NCBI GenBank assembly: GCA_022419385.1
Contig: JAJUBI010000001.1
Coordinates: 992,001-1,056,000 of the forward strand
Origin: Paraconiothyrium sp. Pb-2020
Taxonomy: Eukaryota; Ascomycota; Dothideomycetes; Pleosporales; Didymosphaeriaceae
Direction of reading: 5' to 3'
Length of the DNA stretch: 64,000 nucleotides
In this document: positions 54,491 through 64,000 of the stretch, piece by piece
How the letters are laid out: the number at the start of each line of letters is the position of its first letter
Numbering within the stretch: the first letter of the stretch is position 1
Program-made: the position numbers and the translations under genes
The notes under the pieces: generated by a model
Told to the model about the DNA's origin: nothing
Databases searched by the model: none
The model's input: the letters and a program-made list of their open reading frames with translations, nothing else

Positions 54491-55677
54491 TTGGTGTTTC
54501 CATCTTGGATATACTGTTACCGGGTGAGTGTCGCTGGTCGCAGGTTTGGAGGCCGAAAGCGCGCCGGCCGACTCGGTAATAGCGAGCGGCCACAGCCGCG
54601 CTAGTCCGGAATTGGAGGCCAGAGTGAAAGACGGCGCGAACGAAGTATCAACACTTTTGTTTTCCAATATACCGGCAGATTGATGTCTCTTAAGTAACTG
54701 GTCTGTTTATGAAAGCTTGTAGAGTGAGACAAGTTGAACTTACCTCGACAGAAGATACTGGAGATATCTCGTCTCTGGAGTGGGCCAAAAGGAACGGGAC
54801 AACAAAGTATCCTCACGTGATTAAGCTTTCAAACAACATGACTATAAAGTATGAGTAGACGTCAAAAATTCACAGCACCAGACCCAAAGTGAACGATATA
54901 CTTGAAAAGTTGCTTCGGCACTATATTCAAGTGCTCCTGTAGCATGAAATAGGAATTATTCGCAAAAAATTAAAGAATTACAGTACCTGGGTACGTAGAG
55001 TTGATCATGATATCATCATAAATCTGGTAGTGTCAATAACCCTCTCCATTTTTGAAATATTTCAGAGTATGTGGAAAATATACAAGATTGTTTGCGCATT
55101 TCGTTATCTGGTCACGTTGCTCTTACATCTCCAGTGCTCCAGGGCTGCGTACCGAAAAAAAGGATTTTATAGCGCCTTGCCGTATGTCCTTCGAAACAAG
55201 AAGCGCGATTTGTTACATGAAAGCGATGACCTTAGCTAAAGATTACCGCGTGTTGACGCCTGATCTCTGGACATAAAAATGTCGATCTGCTCCTTGACGT
55301 CGCTCGACGAAAACCACTTTCTTCACAAGCGGATCGGGAAAATCCAGCCTTTATTGTCGTAACACTTTGCTTCGGATAAGTGGCCCGTTGCTGCAGTCCT
55401 CAACCATCAATCCCTAGGCACATGTTGCACTATTCAGTTTAGCAATCGTTTAGGAACAGCTATTCGGTTAGGTGATAACGTCATATCATTCTGACGAAGC
55501 TATATTCAGGTAATACTCAACGTGCTCCCGCACGTACCTAAGACTGCGATCAAAAGTGCGTCTCTTCGTTCAAGACCAGGACGCCAAATAATGCCCGTTG
55601 ACCAATCATCCTTTCCCTGGGGGGCTCTCTGGCCTATGTACATGTGAAACACCGTGTCCTTCCCTCACTGACATCAT
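54491..55677. other. Gene-poor, AT-rich stretch
   Basis: About 1.2 kb after the third BTB locus. The first part is open in the BTB frame; from 54850 onward it is AT-rich with no gene. No transposon terminal repeats noticed. Confidence 0.45.
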
Positions 55678-56706
55678 CTACTCCTGCCAAAGCACACTGT
55701 TTTGATCGCGCGCATTCACCAAAACGTACTCGGTGCATCTTGGATCCGTCTTATGATCCGGGATTGTCATGGCCATGAGGTTAACCTCCATCCACGTAGG
55801 CCGCATGCCCATAGACTCCAAGCGCTCCCACCAGTTGCGGAACCTCTTGAAGTCGATGCCCTTCTGGTCATCACCGACGTGGATCTCGATCATAATCTGG
55901 CCAATGGGCAGGATGGCGTCACCGTTACCCCTCCATGCGGACGTGAAGTAATCCATTACGGAGTCGAATGAAATGTATTCCGAACCCTCAACGTCGATCT
56001 TTAGGATATCCATGTAGGTGTGGTTGTTTTGCGCCATGAGGGTCTGGAGCGTGTAGAAAGGCGGAGACTTGGCAGGCTCGTCCGTCTTTCCAATGCCGAC
56101 CTTTTTGAAGAAGGCTCGGTCGTTGTACTTGGATGCGATCTGCTTGCCCCACGCTTCGACGGTGAAGTCGTAGCCCCAGATGCGCGCACTGGGAATACGC
56201 TCGAACATCTCCGCCTCGAATGATGACTCTCCATTGATGCCGAAGCTATAGATGACGACACCTTCTTGGCCGCCGGTCGGTACGCCTCTCATCCAGGTCT
56301 TGGGTACGGGAACCGACTCGTAGACGCTCATTCCACACACCCACTTTCCTCCATCGCCCAATCTTCCGACGCGCTGCACGTCGTGGGGGCATGTCCATGT
56401 TGGCGGGAAGAAGTCCCATAGTGTGTATGGGTATTTTCCGAATTCGTTAAGAGATTGCGCAGGGAAGAGAGGGATCTGAGGATTTGTTGGGTGTGCATCT
56501 GCCATCCTTCCTCGAAGCTGTACGCTCTTCCGCCATGCCGATTCTGATAGAGCCATTCGCTCTTTCAATCCAGCGAATTTGCGGCCTGCTGTCCGCTGTG
56601 GAAGGGGAAATGACGGCAAATATGATTGCTCCTCTGCATTGTTGTGTAATACGGCGATGAAGAAAACAAGAACGATGATGGTAGCGACAGCACGCCCTAA
56701 TGCCAT
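55678..56706 (-). CDS. Membrane-anchored methyltransferase-like protein
   Basis: Single exon of 342 residues from the ATG at 56706; an open frame continues upstream to a TTG only. N-terminal anchor MALGRAVATIIVLVFFIAVL makes it a type II membrane protein with a lumenal catalytic part. The core resembles the Methyltransf_22/24 family (METTL24-like): TCPHDVQRVGRLGDGGKWVC, VIYSFGINGESSFEAEMFE (AdoMet loop region, FGxxxExxFE), IWGYDFTVEAWG, YMDILKIDVEGSEYISF (the DVEGxE motif) and IGQIMIEIHV. Methyltransferases with this layout are common in fungi but uncharacterised; the acceptor may be a glycan or lipid. The closest neighbour on the same strand is the MFSD5-like gene. Confidence 0.82.
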   Translation of the reverse strand: MALGRAVATIIVLVFFIAVLHNNAEEQSYLPSFPLPQRTAGRKFAGLKERMALSESAWRKSVQLRGRMADAHPTNPQIPLFPAQSLNEFGKYPYTLWDFFPPTWTCPHDVQRVGRLGDGGKWVCGMSVYESVPVPKTWMRGVPTGGQEGVVIYSFGINGESSFEAEMFERIPSARIWGYDFTVEAWGKQIASKYNDRAFFKKVGIGKTDEPAKSPPFYTLQTLMAQNNHTYMDILKIDVEGSEYISFDSVMDYFTSAWRGNGDAILPIGQIMIEIHVGDDQKGIDFKRFRNWWERLESMGMRPTWMEVNLMAMTIPDHKTDPRCTEYVLVNARDQNSVLWQE

Positions 56707-57599
56707 ATTAGAAATTGTAGAGATAGAGTTAAAGCAACGGTCAACGTTAAGGAATCTGGCGGACAAGACGTACCTTGGGGAGAGCGAAGGAAGGTCATTT
56801 TATGAGTAAATATAATGCGAAGCGTAGGAGGATTCGACTTGCGACTTAAAGATTGACAAGAAACTGCCCCACTTTGCTAATATGAAGCAAAACGAACGGA
56901 TTATGGAACGTGAAGTTGGATGAACGACTGAACTGCGGCCTTGGTTAGAAAACCTGAGGAGGCAGAGTAAACAGTAGACGTATCGATGCCAGATGCAAAG
57001 GATGCGGATCCCTCCTAGGGTCTGATTACGAGCAGGTACAGCCGTGTATCCCCTGATAAGTGCATGAGAGTGAAGCTCGACAGCAAGGATAGACGGTGCC
57101 AATATGGCCACAATCTGCCAATCTCTGCCAAGACAGGGCAATGACGGTATCAGCCCAGAAGTTCACGGTCCCGCTGTTGGCAGCGGCAGCGCGGGCAATC
57201 GAAGCAGCTGAAACCAGCTCCACCCACTCGAAGCAGTCAGGTCTTAAGTCCGAGGAACGCTGCGGCAGAAGAGCTGCCGCTGTGGGTAACGAGGCCCCAC
57301 AGAGCCCATTGTCGGTCCCACTGTTGTCAAACGCGGCAAGCCACCTGTGCCTTTGGCACCCAGGGATGGCATTCCGATGGACGTGTCGATCAGTTTCATG
57401 ATTGGTGTGGTAAGTATGTAAGCAAAGAGCCGCGTTTAGAACTCCGCCTCAGGCAGAATTATTACCCGATGCGGGGCTTTTGGCGACTAGCACCTCGCTT
57501 AGTTCTACGAGGGTCGCAATTGAGAAGACATTTAGATGATTAGGTCCTAACGTAGCTAAAGTATGTACAAGGGTGACGAGCCGTCCCAAGTAAAATGAC
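56707..57599. other. Intergenic, nothing recognised
   Basis: About 900 bases between the methyltransferase start and the transporter 3' end. Nothing supported. Confidence 0.45.
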
Positions 57600-59216
57600 T
57601 CACGCAAGAACACGATAGACCACCAAGGCTGCCGCTAGCAGCAGGCCGCTGCAGAGCGTAAAGACCATGTTGCGGTGATGCTCCCCTAGGGCAATTGTTA
57701 GCGGCCCGCATGTACGTTCCCCACGAGTAGCAAGACGTGGAGTGGATGTGGAGAAATACCTTCTTGCGTCATACTGAGAGCCAGAACAACGAAGGCGTTG
57801 AGGGGTACTCTGAGAATGGTATAGACGCTTGCGCGCATGCCGTCCTCGATTAGTTTGCTCTTGAGCGAACCCATGGATGGGTAATAGATTCCGCAGCACA
57901 CCTCGAAGATGCAGAAGCACCAGAGGACCACATTCTCCTCGCGGATATGCGCGGGTAGGAAAAAGCAGAGTGAGGCAGCGACAAGGGTGTAGATGAGGAT
58001 CTGCTTCGTCGGTAGTGACGAAGCCGAAGCAGAGATGTTGTTGTATAGCATAGAGCCGAACATCATGCAGCACATGAGGATGGCGAAGATCAGCCCGAAA
58101 GGCAAGTCTAGTAATAAGGATCAATATCAATATAAGTAGTCATCACACCACGGGGATCTTACCGGTTTTGGAGCCGGAGAGTTCGTGGCAGAGTTTCAAG
58201 GCCGGAAACTTGAAAAAGATGAACAAGAACAGTGTGCCCTCGAAGAAGCACGACGTCAGTGCCAGAGTCAAAATGTTTCTGTTTCCGAGTATGAGCTTTA
58301 CAGCGGAACTTGCAGGCGCTTGCACATGCTCTTCCTTGGCCTCTTCTGCGAGCAGGCTTGTCGCCTCGGGAGAGCTTTCCTGTCGCGAGCCATAATTTTC
58401 AGACTACCCATATTAGCAATGTAGGGTCGGTTGCATTGGAGGGTAAACTCACCCAAGTCTTGGAGATCGCGATGAAAGCGATCGACATACATCCCAGCGA
58501 AGCCATGAAGGGTGCTTTAGCCGTGCCGATGTGGTCGACCAACCACCCAGCCAGAATACCAGCGACAATCGCAACAAAGCTGTTCAGGGTAGTCATCATG
58601 CTGAAGATACTGCTCAAGGCCGATCCTTCGTCGTCGACCACCAGTTTGTTGTACTCTGCGACCAGCCAGCTCTCGAACACGCTGTACAACAGAGTGCCAG
58701 AGACTCCACCAAGAATGCGACCCAGGAAGAGTACCTCAATTCGATCGGTAAGAAGCGTGAGGCAAGAACAAGAGTATATGACGCAGTAGGCGAGACATCC
58801 TGCTTTGCGGCCAAAGCGATCCGCAATAGTTCCAGCGAAGGAGGCGGAGATGCCGCCTGAGAGGAAGCCCACCATGAAGAGGAGAGCTACCATGCTTTCC
58901 GTGAGGCCCTTTTCATCTGATACATACATCAGTCGCTGGTGGCTTAAGTTGTACCGGACAACTCACCTTTGTAGATGGGATAGATGTACGGTCCTTGGAG
59001 CCAGTCCGCGCCATTGACCAACAAGAATATGGGCAAGAATTTCCATTTCAGTTGTCGTACTCGTTCCGCATCGTCGTCCTCTCTTCCTCGATGCTCGACC
59101 TTTTCTGAGGTGTTTGGCGCTTCAGAGAGTGAGCCTGTCTTGGAACGATAGGAACGAATGAAAACCACGCTGTTCAACAGCAGCAGTCCAGCGAATGTGC
59201 TACGGTAGAGATCCAT
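57600..59216 (-). CDS. MFS transporter, MFSD5 molybdate-anion type
   Basis: Five exons, 59216-58967, 58916-58453, 58403-58163, 58107-57760 and 57685-57600 (introns 50, 49, 55 and 74 nt), all in phase, give 462 residues. Signature of the family (MFS_5/MFSD5): NGADWLQGPYIYPIYK right after a long first loop. Also GFLSGGISASFAGTIADRFGR (MFS motif A), SLLAEEAKEE in the central loop, FFEGTLFLFIFFKFPAL and FEVCCGIYYPSMGSLKSK. About eleven to twelve hydrophobic helices. Relatives in algae and humans transport molybdate at the plasma membrane, so molybdenum uptake is the leading guess. The last exon is only 28 codons but supplies the final helix LCSGLLLAAALVVYRVLA. Confidence 0.9.
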
Positions 59217-60322
59217 GGTGTAGTTGTTGAAACACCAACGTCAAAAAGTTGAACGAATATTGTTGAAATGCAGTCGCCAGGACGCGGTTCAGTTGGAAGG
59301 TTGCCATGTTCGGACTGATCTTTGTTATTCACCTGCTAATGCACGGGCCAGTGACGGTCGCGGATCCCGCGTCCATGGCGTCAGGCCCATAATTCAGGAG
59401 GAGGCGCAATTGGGAGACTGGGTCGGCGCCTGTGTGATGGTGGGTTGTGAAAGAGTGGGGAGCCATCCCCCGGAAACGGGAGCGGTAGGAAGGCGTAGCC
59501 GAGCGCCACTTTAGCGGGCCAAGTGGGCCAAGGCATCTGACACGTCTCACCTTTATCGGCCTCGCTGGGAATTCTTGTGAGTTCTTAGCACACTACAGTG
59601 ACGGGCATCCCCGAGACTTTGGCGCATGTCTGTGGCATGCCGACACATCTTTGATGAACTGGGCAGTGGCTGAGCGAGTCCGGCACATTTGCGGTAAGAC
59701 ACGCGTTCATGTACCCACAACAATCATTAATCATACAGTATGGAGCAGTGATTTGCGCACTACTATATTGGGATCTTTGGCGCTGGCCCACCAGCTTGAA
59801 GTGATGCGCGACATCTGAAACTGGCCTTGACAGGTCACGTGAGTACTGCATCACCTGGGCAGTGATTCATGCCCCCACGCCCACCCTGCCGTTCGACCAG
59901 TGGATAAAGCTCTCGGTGGCACGGAGCCCAATTCCGATAAGACACCAGCGATATGCGCAAATGGCCGTTCATCCTCTTCACCGCTGATCATCACTGTACG
60001 GCGGCGTCGCCAAGTGAGCCAAAGGCCTCTTCATATGAGATTGGTGCATGTTTACTATGGGAGGAATCGAAAGGTTCGACTTTTTTCGGTATTGCACACA
60101 CCCAGGTCATCCGGCTGCGACAAGCTGGACACCGATCTTTCCCCGAATCTCACCTCAAAGGTTCGCAAAAGAACCATTGTGCGGTCGAGGTGTTGAGACG
60201 TGTGCTGCCAGGTGGCTAGCAGCCCTCGTGATATGCAAGAGGTGATGGGTATGTAACTTGACACGCTATTCACGATCATCAAGGAAGCTTAATTACAGCC
60301 CGAGCCTATGTCGGCTATATAC
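59217..60322. other. Intergenic, nothing recognised
   Basis: About 1.1 kb between the MFSD5-like start and the 3' end of the second HET gene. Several small frames, no motif. Confidence 0.45.
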
Positions 60323-62776
60323 TCAAACCAGACGAATGTATCTCCTCCGCCTCTTCATCTCCAGCCAAGCCAGCATGTGCACTTGCCCGAACGCAACGCG
60401 CTCAAAATACGTTCCATCTCGCTTCACCAAAAGCACATTAAACATCCACGCCGCAGTTCGATGACCACCGTGCTCGTAATACTCCGGGTAATCGAAATCC
60501 TCCATTCGCACAGTCGTTGTCGCCATTGACCCCCTCTTGATGAAACCTTCAGTGCCAAACATCCAATGAGGCAGTACCTCACGAGACTCTGACATCAAAA
60601 TAAGCGAGTACTCCGCATGACCGGCGACGTCTATATCCTGGGTCTTGATGGAGGGAGCTAAAACACCGCATCGTTCTCCCGAACCTTTGATCTCGATTGA
60701 TGGAACAGCCCGGTCCAAGTCTATGCTCAGCTGACCCATGGCACATTCTTCAGCCCAAAAGTGTAGACAGCCAGGTGGCAGATCTTGAGTAAGCCTGCGG
60801 TCTGGTTCGGGGTCTTTGATTAGGCTGCGCGCCGTGAAGTATGGCGTAGAGTAATCGATATTTCTCGAAGTCTTGCGGGCAAACTTTACTCTTGCAATCT
60901 CAATAGAGTCCCGTTCTTCCTTGACGTATATATGTTTCAAGTAGGAATTGATGAAACACGGTTGCGAGCGATCACCCGCTAGATCAGTCAGATTATATGT
61001 CGTTCGACCCGTCCAGGCCGCCCAACTCCAGGACGGCGCTGGCTTGAACGAACGCTTTGTGCCCGGTCCGAGGTTGATCCAAAGCAGTGCAAGGTCAAAA
61101 CAATTCGATGGAACGCCAAAGTAGAAGCGAGCACCGTTCAAACGGGTGATCGCTCCGCCTAGACCTTGAAAGGCAGGGATAGTATCGGATTCGAAAGACA
61201 GTGATCGAATGGTATATTCCGTCAAGATCTGGCCGTATATGCCGAAGTATCGTAGCCAACGGGAGATTTTTGCATCCCGCCAATTGCCTGCATCGCTGTT
61301 AGGAACGGAAGAGAAAGGATTCATCTGCCACATATCGTGGGATAAGCGTTTCATCTGGCATGAGAGTACTTCCGAAGATTCTTCCCAGCCAGAACATTGG
61401 CAATTCCAGTCCTGTGCCCATTCTTCGCCACACACGAAGGTGATTTGGTTATTGAAGAAATGCAAACAGCGAGTTGACAGTAGGACCTCTTGCATAGTCC
61501 AGCCTCGTGTGCTATGGATGGAACTGCTCAAGATATTTGGCGCCACGTAATTTGTTTGCGCGATAAGGTCCTGGTCGACAACATGTGTCTTCATTGCGAT
61601 GTGAGATCGCGAGCCATTTCTTACACCTGGAAGCCCGGCGTTAGCATCGCAGCCCGCGTGTTGTACGATGGTTGCATAGGCTGCGGTGTAAATTTCATGC
61701 ATCAGGGAAATTTGGTCATGCTTCTCCATGCCGTCATTTTGAACGATGCATAGCGAGTCAACCCAGAGGTATCGCTGCTTCAGTTCCGACACAACGGTCA
61801 TTGCATCCCGGATACAGATTGGGACAAGTGCAGAGTATTTGAGGAGGGCGTGCTTTTGCTCCAATATGGCTAGGTTTTCCTTCGTGGTTTTGAGACTTTC
61901 TATGCCGCCCCAGACATAGCTTAATGCAATGAATTCGCTTTCAAGTGTTCCAGATATTACACAACGATCTATCACGTCGACAAGGCGAATTTGAATATTT
62001 TTCCGCCCTTGAGATCGATTTTCTCGACAATGTTGATGGGCTTTGTCACATTGCTGTAACCAGTCTTCCACGGTTTTATATTCGATATTCCTTGTGCGTG
62101 CAAAGCTTACGCTGGTGAGCGTCTCATATTCCATGTTTGTCCTTGTCTTGATGGCTTCTATCTCTTGCCAGATATCTTTGGCAGGCTGTTTCATTCTCAC
62201 TAAGATTTTCTCCGAGTGGTCGAACTGCATCGCATATTGTAGCCCTTGGAGGACAGCCAAAGACTGCTTGGCAGCCCATGAAGAAAGTGATGTGATGGGC
62301 AGAGGTGTCATAAGATGTAATACCAGGATGCAAACGCGACATCGTGGTCGCCTAAGCAGGTCAAAAAGAGAACCGGTAGGTAGCTCCGTAGCCAGCCACA
62401 CAGGCTCTGCAGGCTCCCCAGGTCGTCTTTCTAGCCCAGTACGAATGCTCGTGCGTGATGCTGCAGATCCGGTAGATAGGAAAACGTCGATGTTTTCTCC
62501 TCGCGCTACTATATATCGGAGACGGTCGTTACCGGGAGGAATGATCCAGTCGTACCTCTCACACGTGGAGCATAAGGCCTGTTCTTTCGCCAGCGGTCGG
62601 GTCATCCCGACTACATTCCTAATGGATTCCTCGAAGTCCACAAAGATGTTTTTTAAGTCAACTTGGAATGGCTGAGCTTTGCTGTAAAGGACACGAGGGC
62701 GACGCAATTTAGTGAGCCGGACGGCATGCCAGCTGGCTTTCTTCCTCTCGGGCCTCGGAAATCGAACTCGGGGCAT
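60323..62776 (-). CDS. HET-domain protein
   Basis: Single frame of 817 residues, no introns. The HET domain sits in the middle (about 290-450): EFIALSYVWGG, RYLWVDSLCIVQNDGMEKHD, ISLMHEIYTAAYATIV and RGWTMQEVLLSTRCLHFF. The N-terminal 150 residues include CSTCERYD and RRPRCRVCILVLHL, which resemble the cysteine pairs ahead of HET domains in many fungal proteins; the region upstream (MPRVRFPRPERKK) is basic and may not be translated, in which case the Met at about residue 58 (MTRPLAKEQ) would be the start. The C-terminus carries PAPSWSWAAWTG, the SWSWA motif common to this subclass (R-x-P-S-W-S-W-x). Role in incompatibility unproven. Confidence 0.9.
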   Translation of the reverse strand: MPRVRFPRPERKKASWHAVRLTKLRRPRVLYSKAQPFQVDLKNIFVDFEESIRNVVGMTRPLAKEQALCSTCERYDWIIPPGNDRLRYIVARGENIDVFLSTGSAASRTSIRTGLERRPGEPAEPVWLATELPTGSLFDLLRRPRCRVCILVLHLMTPLPITSLSSWAAKQSLAVLQGLQYAMQFDHSEKILVRMKQPAKDIWQEIEAIKTRTNMEYETLTSVSFARTRNIEYKTVEDWLQQCDKAHQHCRENRSQGRKNIQIRLVDVIDRCVISGTLESEFIALSYVWGGIESLKTTKENLAILEQKHALLKYSALVPICIRDAMTVVSELKQRYLWVDSLCIVQNDGMEKHDQISLMHEIYTAAYATIVQHAGCDANAGLPGVRNGSRSHIAMKTHVVDQDLIAQTNYVAPNILSSSIHSTRGWTMQEVLLSTRCLHFFNNQITFVCGEEWAQDWNCQCSGWEESSEVLSCQMKRLSHDMWQMNPFSSVPNSDAGNWRDAKISRWLRYFGIYGQILTEYTIRSLSFESDTIPAFQGLGGAITRLNGARFYFGVPSNCFDLALLWINLGPGTKRSFKPAPSWSWAAWTGRTTYNLTDLAGDRSQPCFINSYLKHIYVKEERDSIEIARVKFARKTSRNIDYSTPYFTARSLIKDPEPDRRLTQDLPPGCLHFWAEECAMGQLSIDLDRAVPSIEIKGSGERCGVLAPSIKTQDIDVAGHAEYSLILMSESREVLPHWMFGTEGFIKRGSMATTTVRMEDFDYPEYYEHGGHRTAAWMFNVLLVKRDGTYFERVAFGQVHMLAWLEMKRRRRYIRLV

Positions 62777-64000
62777 GGGGCATTATCGCGCTCCTTTCAA
62801 GAGGCGCACACGTTAGTCGAGCTTGAGATGCACACAAACATATGCAAAGAGATGGACAAGGAGTACAGCTAAGGGGACATGCGGGACCTCCAACGGTAAT
62901 AAGGCTGTGCTGGAAGGTTCTCTGAAGCGCTGCGATCGGTCGCACAAGCGGGGGCTATGTTTCGAGGCAAGGATGTGGGAGGCTTGGAAAAGCAACCAGA
63001 TTCTTCCATCGTATATGCACCGGCACGCTTTACTGCGCCCCGGTTTTGTCAGCCCTGTTTAAGTTTGCAATGGTGTCATGAGTATCTGCATACAAGCTCC
63101 CGGTGCTTCCCTTGCTGGGATAATCTTGAGGGATGATTTACGAGCTTCACCGTTTTCTTCTCAAGAGCGCTGTCAGCATCCGCATGTGAGGTGTCAATAT
63201 TCCCAACGTAGCTTGCGGAGAAAGGTGTCCAGTAAATCAACGGGCGGACAAGGTTCATTGTGCCTGGCAAAGGTTCTGCCTCCACCCTTCCCTTCCGCGG
63301 TACTGAGCATTAAATCTCATATTTTCGGCCAATCTGCGTGCTATAGGATATCAATTATGAGCCTTATTACTTCAGTAAGCTAATTTGAAATGGCGTAGTG
63401 CTCTATTTTGACGTTTATTAGGCCTACAAATATAGATTTACTAGATTCTGAACTATTCACAGTACCCTATATATCTAGATTAGCTGGATGTATAAGAATT
63501 AATACATAGTACCGCCGAAGAGTGGAGACAGAACTTCTGCAAGGCACCGATAGCTCGATTATCACAGAAAGTAGCAAGGGACTAAACACTTTGCGCACTC
63601 ATGGAGATCACGTACCCAGATCTGGGGCTGCGCTAGTCTTAGATAGCTGGGTTCATTTGAGCGAGTGGTAGTCTTAAAGTTGCACTAATATTGTGAATTC
63701 TGAATGATGATCGCGACAAGAAACGCCAGACCACCTTAGGATATCGGGTCATGGAAGGAAAGTCTTTCCGTGTTTGCAAATAGCCATGCTACAGATATGT
63801 TGAATATTGCGAACTTCACGTACACGTGCTTTCATTTTGTGGAAACTTTCCAAGATAAGGGGAACTCTTGCTAGTACTTCATTACCTGCTAATGACATCG
63901 ATCCTTCCATGCGCTAACAAAGTTCAACGATATAGCCTTGAACCACAAGCTTGCCCAACGCTCGCTATCTCGTGGCCTCCTCCCATCTGTCTTTCACTTC
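62777..64000. other. Intergenic, nothing recognised
   Basis: About 1.2 kb to the window end; the part after 63380 is AT-rich. No gene or repeat recognised. Confidence 0.45.

Noticed and set aside
45539..54667. Argonaute, methyltransferase and BTB genes as a prokaryote-like defence island
   Set aside because: Mixed strands, broken neighbours and eukaryotic introns; proximity alone does not show a joint system.
1..64000. tRNA genes, rRNA, CRISPR arrays, transposon ORFs
   Set aside because: I scanned by eye for B-box-like GTTCRANNC pairs, regular spaced repeats and reverse transcriptase or transposase motifs and found none I could support; short or highly diverged copies could be missed.

Overview
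The window looks like nuclear DNA of a filamentous ascomycete (Pezizomycotina; Dothideomycetes is my best guess, from gene content only). Genes are monocistronic, lie on both strands, and are interrupted by short introns (mostly 45-65 nt) with GT...AG ends and CTNAC-type branch sites. The repertoire is typical of such fungi: HET-domain proteins, a fungal rhodopsin-like membrane protein, CBM18 plus berberine-bridge oxidase, rhamnogalacturonan acetylesterase, TAP-like alpha/beta hydrolase, ACS-type MFS permease and an Argonaute. I rebuilt exon structures by hand; where stated, the joined exons are divisible by three and restore the family motif across the junction.

Layout. 0.5-1.4 kb: Dabb-GFA fusion (-). 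2.9-6.6 kb: a four-domain RNA end-processing/repair-type protein (+). 6.7-7.9 kb: 3-ketodihydrosphingosine reductase (-). 8.7-10.0 kb: rhodopsin-like membrane protein (+). 10.2-10.9 kb: J-domain protein with a degenerate HPD (-). 12.0-13.4 kb: secreted astacin-like metalloprotease with a 10-nt exon (-). 13.8-16.7 kb: DUF726 (TMCO4/Mil1-type) membrane hydrolase (-). 17.8-20.7 kb: two secreted hydrolases in tandem (+). 21.1-21.4 kb: a possible small cysteine-rich secreted protein (-). 21.8-24.2 kb: HET protein (-). 24.3-26.0 kb: a membrane protein and a GNAT acetyltransferase (-). 26.7-28.3 kb: MFS permease (+). 29.4-30.2 kb: secreted EthD-like protein (+). 31.2-33.0 kb: chitin-binding FAD oxidase (+). 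34.2-34.8 kb: secreted precursor with two 35-residue repeats each ending in Lys-Arg (+). 35.4-41.6 kb: an acidic Cys-containing protein, then a PLOD-type glycosyltransferase, a TPT-family sugar transporter and UDP-glucose 6-dehydrogenase. 41.8-43.3 kb: prolyl-4-hydroxylase-type dioxygenase (-). 45.5-48.7 kb: Argonaute with an N-terminal zinc-finger pair (+). 49.3-54.7 kb: a decaying tract with an O-methyltransferase pseudogene and three BTB loci, at least two broken. 55.7-59.2 kb: a membrane-anchored methyltransferase-like protein and an MFSD5-type transporter (-). 60.3-62.8 kb: a second HET protein (-).

How the genes relate. There is no evident secondary-metabolite cluster. The clearest functional neighbourhood is 36.3-41.6 kb, where a UDP-sugar producing enzyme, a transporter of the nucleotide-sugar/triose-phosphate family and a lumenal glycosyltransferase sit together, suggesting secretory-pathway glycosylation. 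Several secreted proteins (astacin, acetylesterase, TAP-like hydrolase, EthD-like, CBM18 oxidase, repeat precursor) fit a plant- or substrate-associated lifestyle. The most unusual items are the zinc-finger Argonaute with Tyr at the catalytic His position, next to a tract of pseudogenes; the Kex2-type repeat precursor; and the four-domain RNA end-processing protein.
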